Part shown: positions 63,509 through 64,000 of the stretch, one piece after another
How positions within the stretch are numbered: position 1 is the stretch's first letter
Layout: each line of letters starts with the position of its first letter
Assembly (NCBI RefSeq): GCF_001317345.1
Contig: NZ_JXCG01000001.1
Location: 186,001-250,000, forward strand
Direction of reading: 5' to 3'
DNA length: 64,000 bases
Source: Thermococcus sp. EP1
Lineage (GTDB): Archaea; Methanobacteriota_B; Thermococci; Thermococcales; Thermococcaceae
Notes under the pieces: model-generated
What the model saw: the letters and a program-made list of their open reading frames with translations, nothing else
Told to the model about the DNA's origin: nothing
The model's database searches: none
Translations under genes and position numbers: made by a program

Positions 63509-64000
63509 ATGAAGAATAACACCCTTATAATACTGCCCGCCTACAATGAGGAACTAACCATCGGGTCCGTTGTTGCTTTAGCTAAGAAGTTTGGTGATGT
63601 TCTGGTTGTTGATGATGGTTCCTTTGATAGAACATCACAAATCGCTCGGGAATCTGGGGCCATTGTCCTAAGGCATGAGGTCAACAAAGGAAAAGGATGC
63701 GCATTGAAAACGGGTTTTAAATATGCTTTAAGCAAGGGGTATGATATCGTTGTTTGTTTGGATTCCGATGGCCAGCATAACCCCGATGAGATTCCCCTTC
63801 TCTTGGACCCGATAGTTAAAGGAGAGGCCGACTTGGTTATTGGTTCGAGATATTTAAATGAGAGCAAAAAGGAGATTCCAATTTATAGGAGACTAGGTCT
63901 ATGGGTACTAAACACAATGACAAGAATGGCTGCAAGTGTTGAAGTTGACTCCCAGAGCGGTTTTAGGGCCATGAACAGAAAAGCCTTGGAAAGCTTAGAT
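63509..64000 (+). CDS. family 2 glycosyltransferase (DPM1-like), N-terminal part
   Basis: 164 codons are visible before the window ends. MKNNTLIILPAYNEELTIGS, VLVVDDGSFDRTSQIARESG, NKGKGCALKTGFKYALSKGY, the metal-binding CLDSDGQHNPDEI and VIGSRYLNE are typical of GT2 enzymes that use dolichol- or polyprenyl-phosphate acceptors. It probably acts on the cytoplasmic face of the membrane in glycan synthesis for surface proteins. ATG 63509 follows GGTGATCTC. The C-terminal half, including any membrane helices, is outside. Confidence 0.9.
   Translation, partial: MKNNTLIILPAYNEELTIGSVVALAKKFGDVLVVDDGSFDRTSQIARESGAIVLRHEVNKGKGCALKTGFKYALSKGYDIVVCLDSDGQHNPDEIPLLLDPIVKGEADLVIGSRYLNESKKEIPIYRRLGLWVLNTMTRMAASVEVDSQSGFRAMNRKALESLD

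Overview
The window is chromosomal DNA of a hyperthermophilic euryarchaeon of the order Thermococcales (Thermococcus or Pyrococcus; the genus cannot be fixed from here). Support: archaeal translation and transcription genes (Dph2, Taw1, S24e, S27ae, Spt4, Rpo7, GTP-dependent dephospho-CoA kinase), GGTGAT-type ribosome binding sites 4-8 bases before most starts, TTTAAA/TTATAA-type TATA boxes, a split GMP synthetase, folate-free purine synthesis by PurT and PurP, and a CetZ tubulin. Coding density is high and the DNA is AT-rich. The window opens inside a MarC gene and closes inside a glycosyltransferase gene. Layout: 0-11.5 kb holds hisS with a C/D box guide RNA on its stop codon, a PadR-controlled membrane protease gene, dph2, RNA methyltransferases, MscS-DUF432, a lipoprotein, DUF434 and HD proteins and tRNA-Gln(CTG). 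From 11.6 to 34.5 kb lies a purine region (purF, purC, purM, purT, purE, purD-purP2-purS-purQ-purL, purP, guaB, split guaA) with a stand-alone formate dehydrogenase alpha subunit, an orphan ATPase, nadB-nadA-nadC and thiC. From 34.5 to 50 kb comes a radical SAM gene and then one long minus-strand operon: a secreted alpha/alpha-toroid protein, CetZ, a two-helix membrane protein, three small pilin-like proteins, three large pilin-like surface proteins and a DUF2101-type membrane protein. From 49.3 to 57.3 kb are taw1, a HemK-like methyltransferase, a ribosomal/RNA polymerase operon, pyrophosphatase, a HAD phosphatase, a TasA/CalY-like protein with DUF1616, and two membrane proteins. From 57.4 to 63.1 kb is a MoxR-DUF58-DUF4350-DUF4129-type operon, followed by an AT-rich gap and the start of a family 2 glycosyltransferase. 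How the genes work together: the purine genes cover most steps from PRPP to GMP. Both one-carbon steps with a formate-using enzyme (PurT, PurP) are here, so the formate dehydrogenase may supply formate. Most purine promoters carry a previously unlabelled shared element: a 22-bp inverted repeat (TTTTAACAT-N4-ATGTTAAAA) present twice, 42 bp apart and usually on both sides of the TATA box. The formate dehydrogenase promoter has one good copy, which ties it to the same regulon. The CetZ-pilin operon is the best candidate for an undescribed system: a tubulin-like cytoskeletal protein made together with six proteins carrying pilin-type or pilin-like N-termini, but without a pilus ATPase, platform protein or prepilin peptidase. 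Three palindromic candidate operators (PadR gene pair, nad operon, orphan ATPase) and two decayed IS200/IS605-like ends are also visible.
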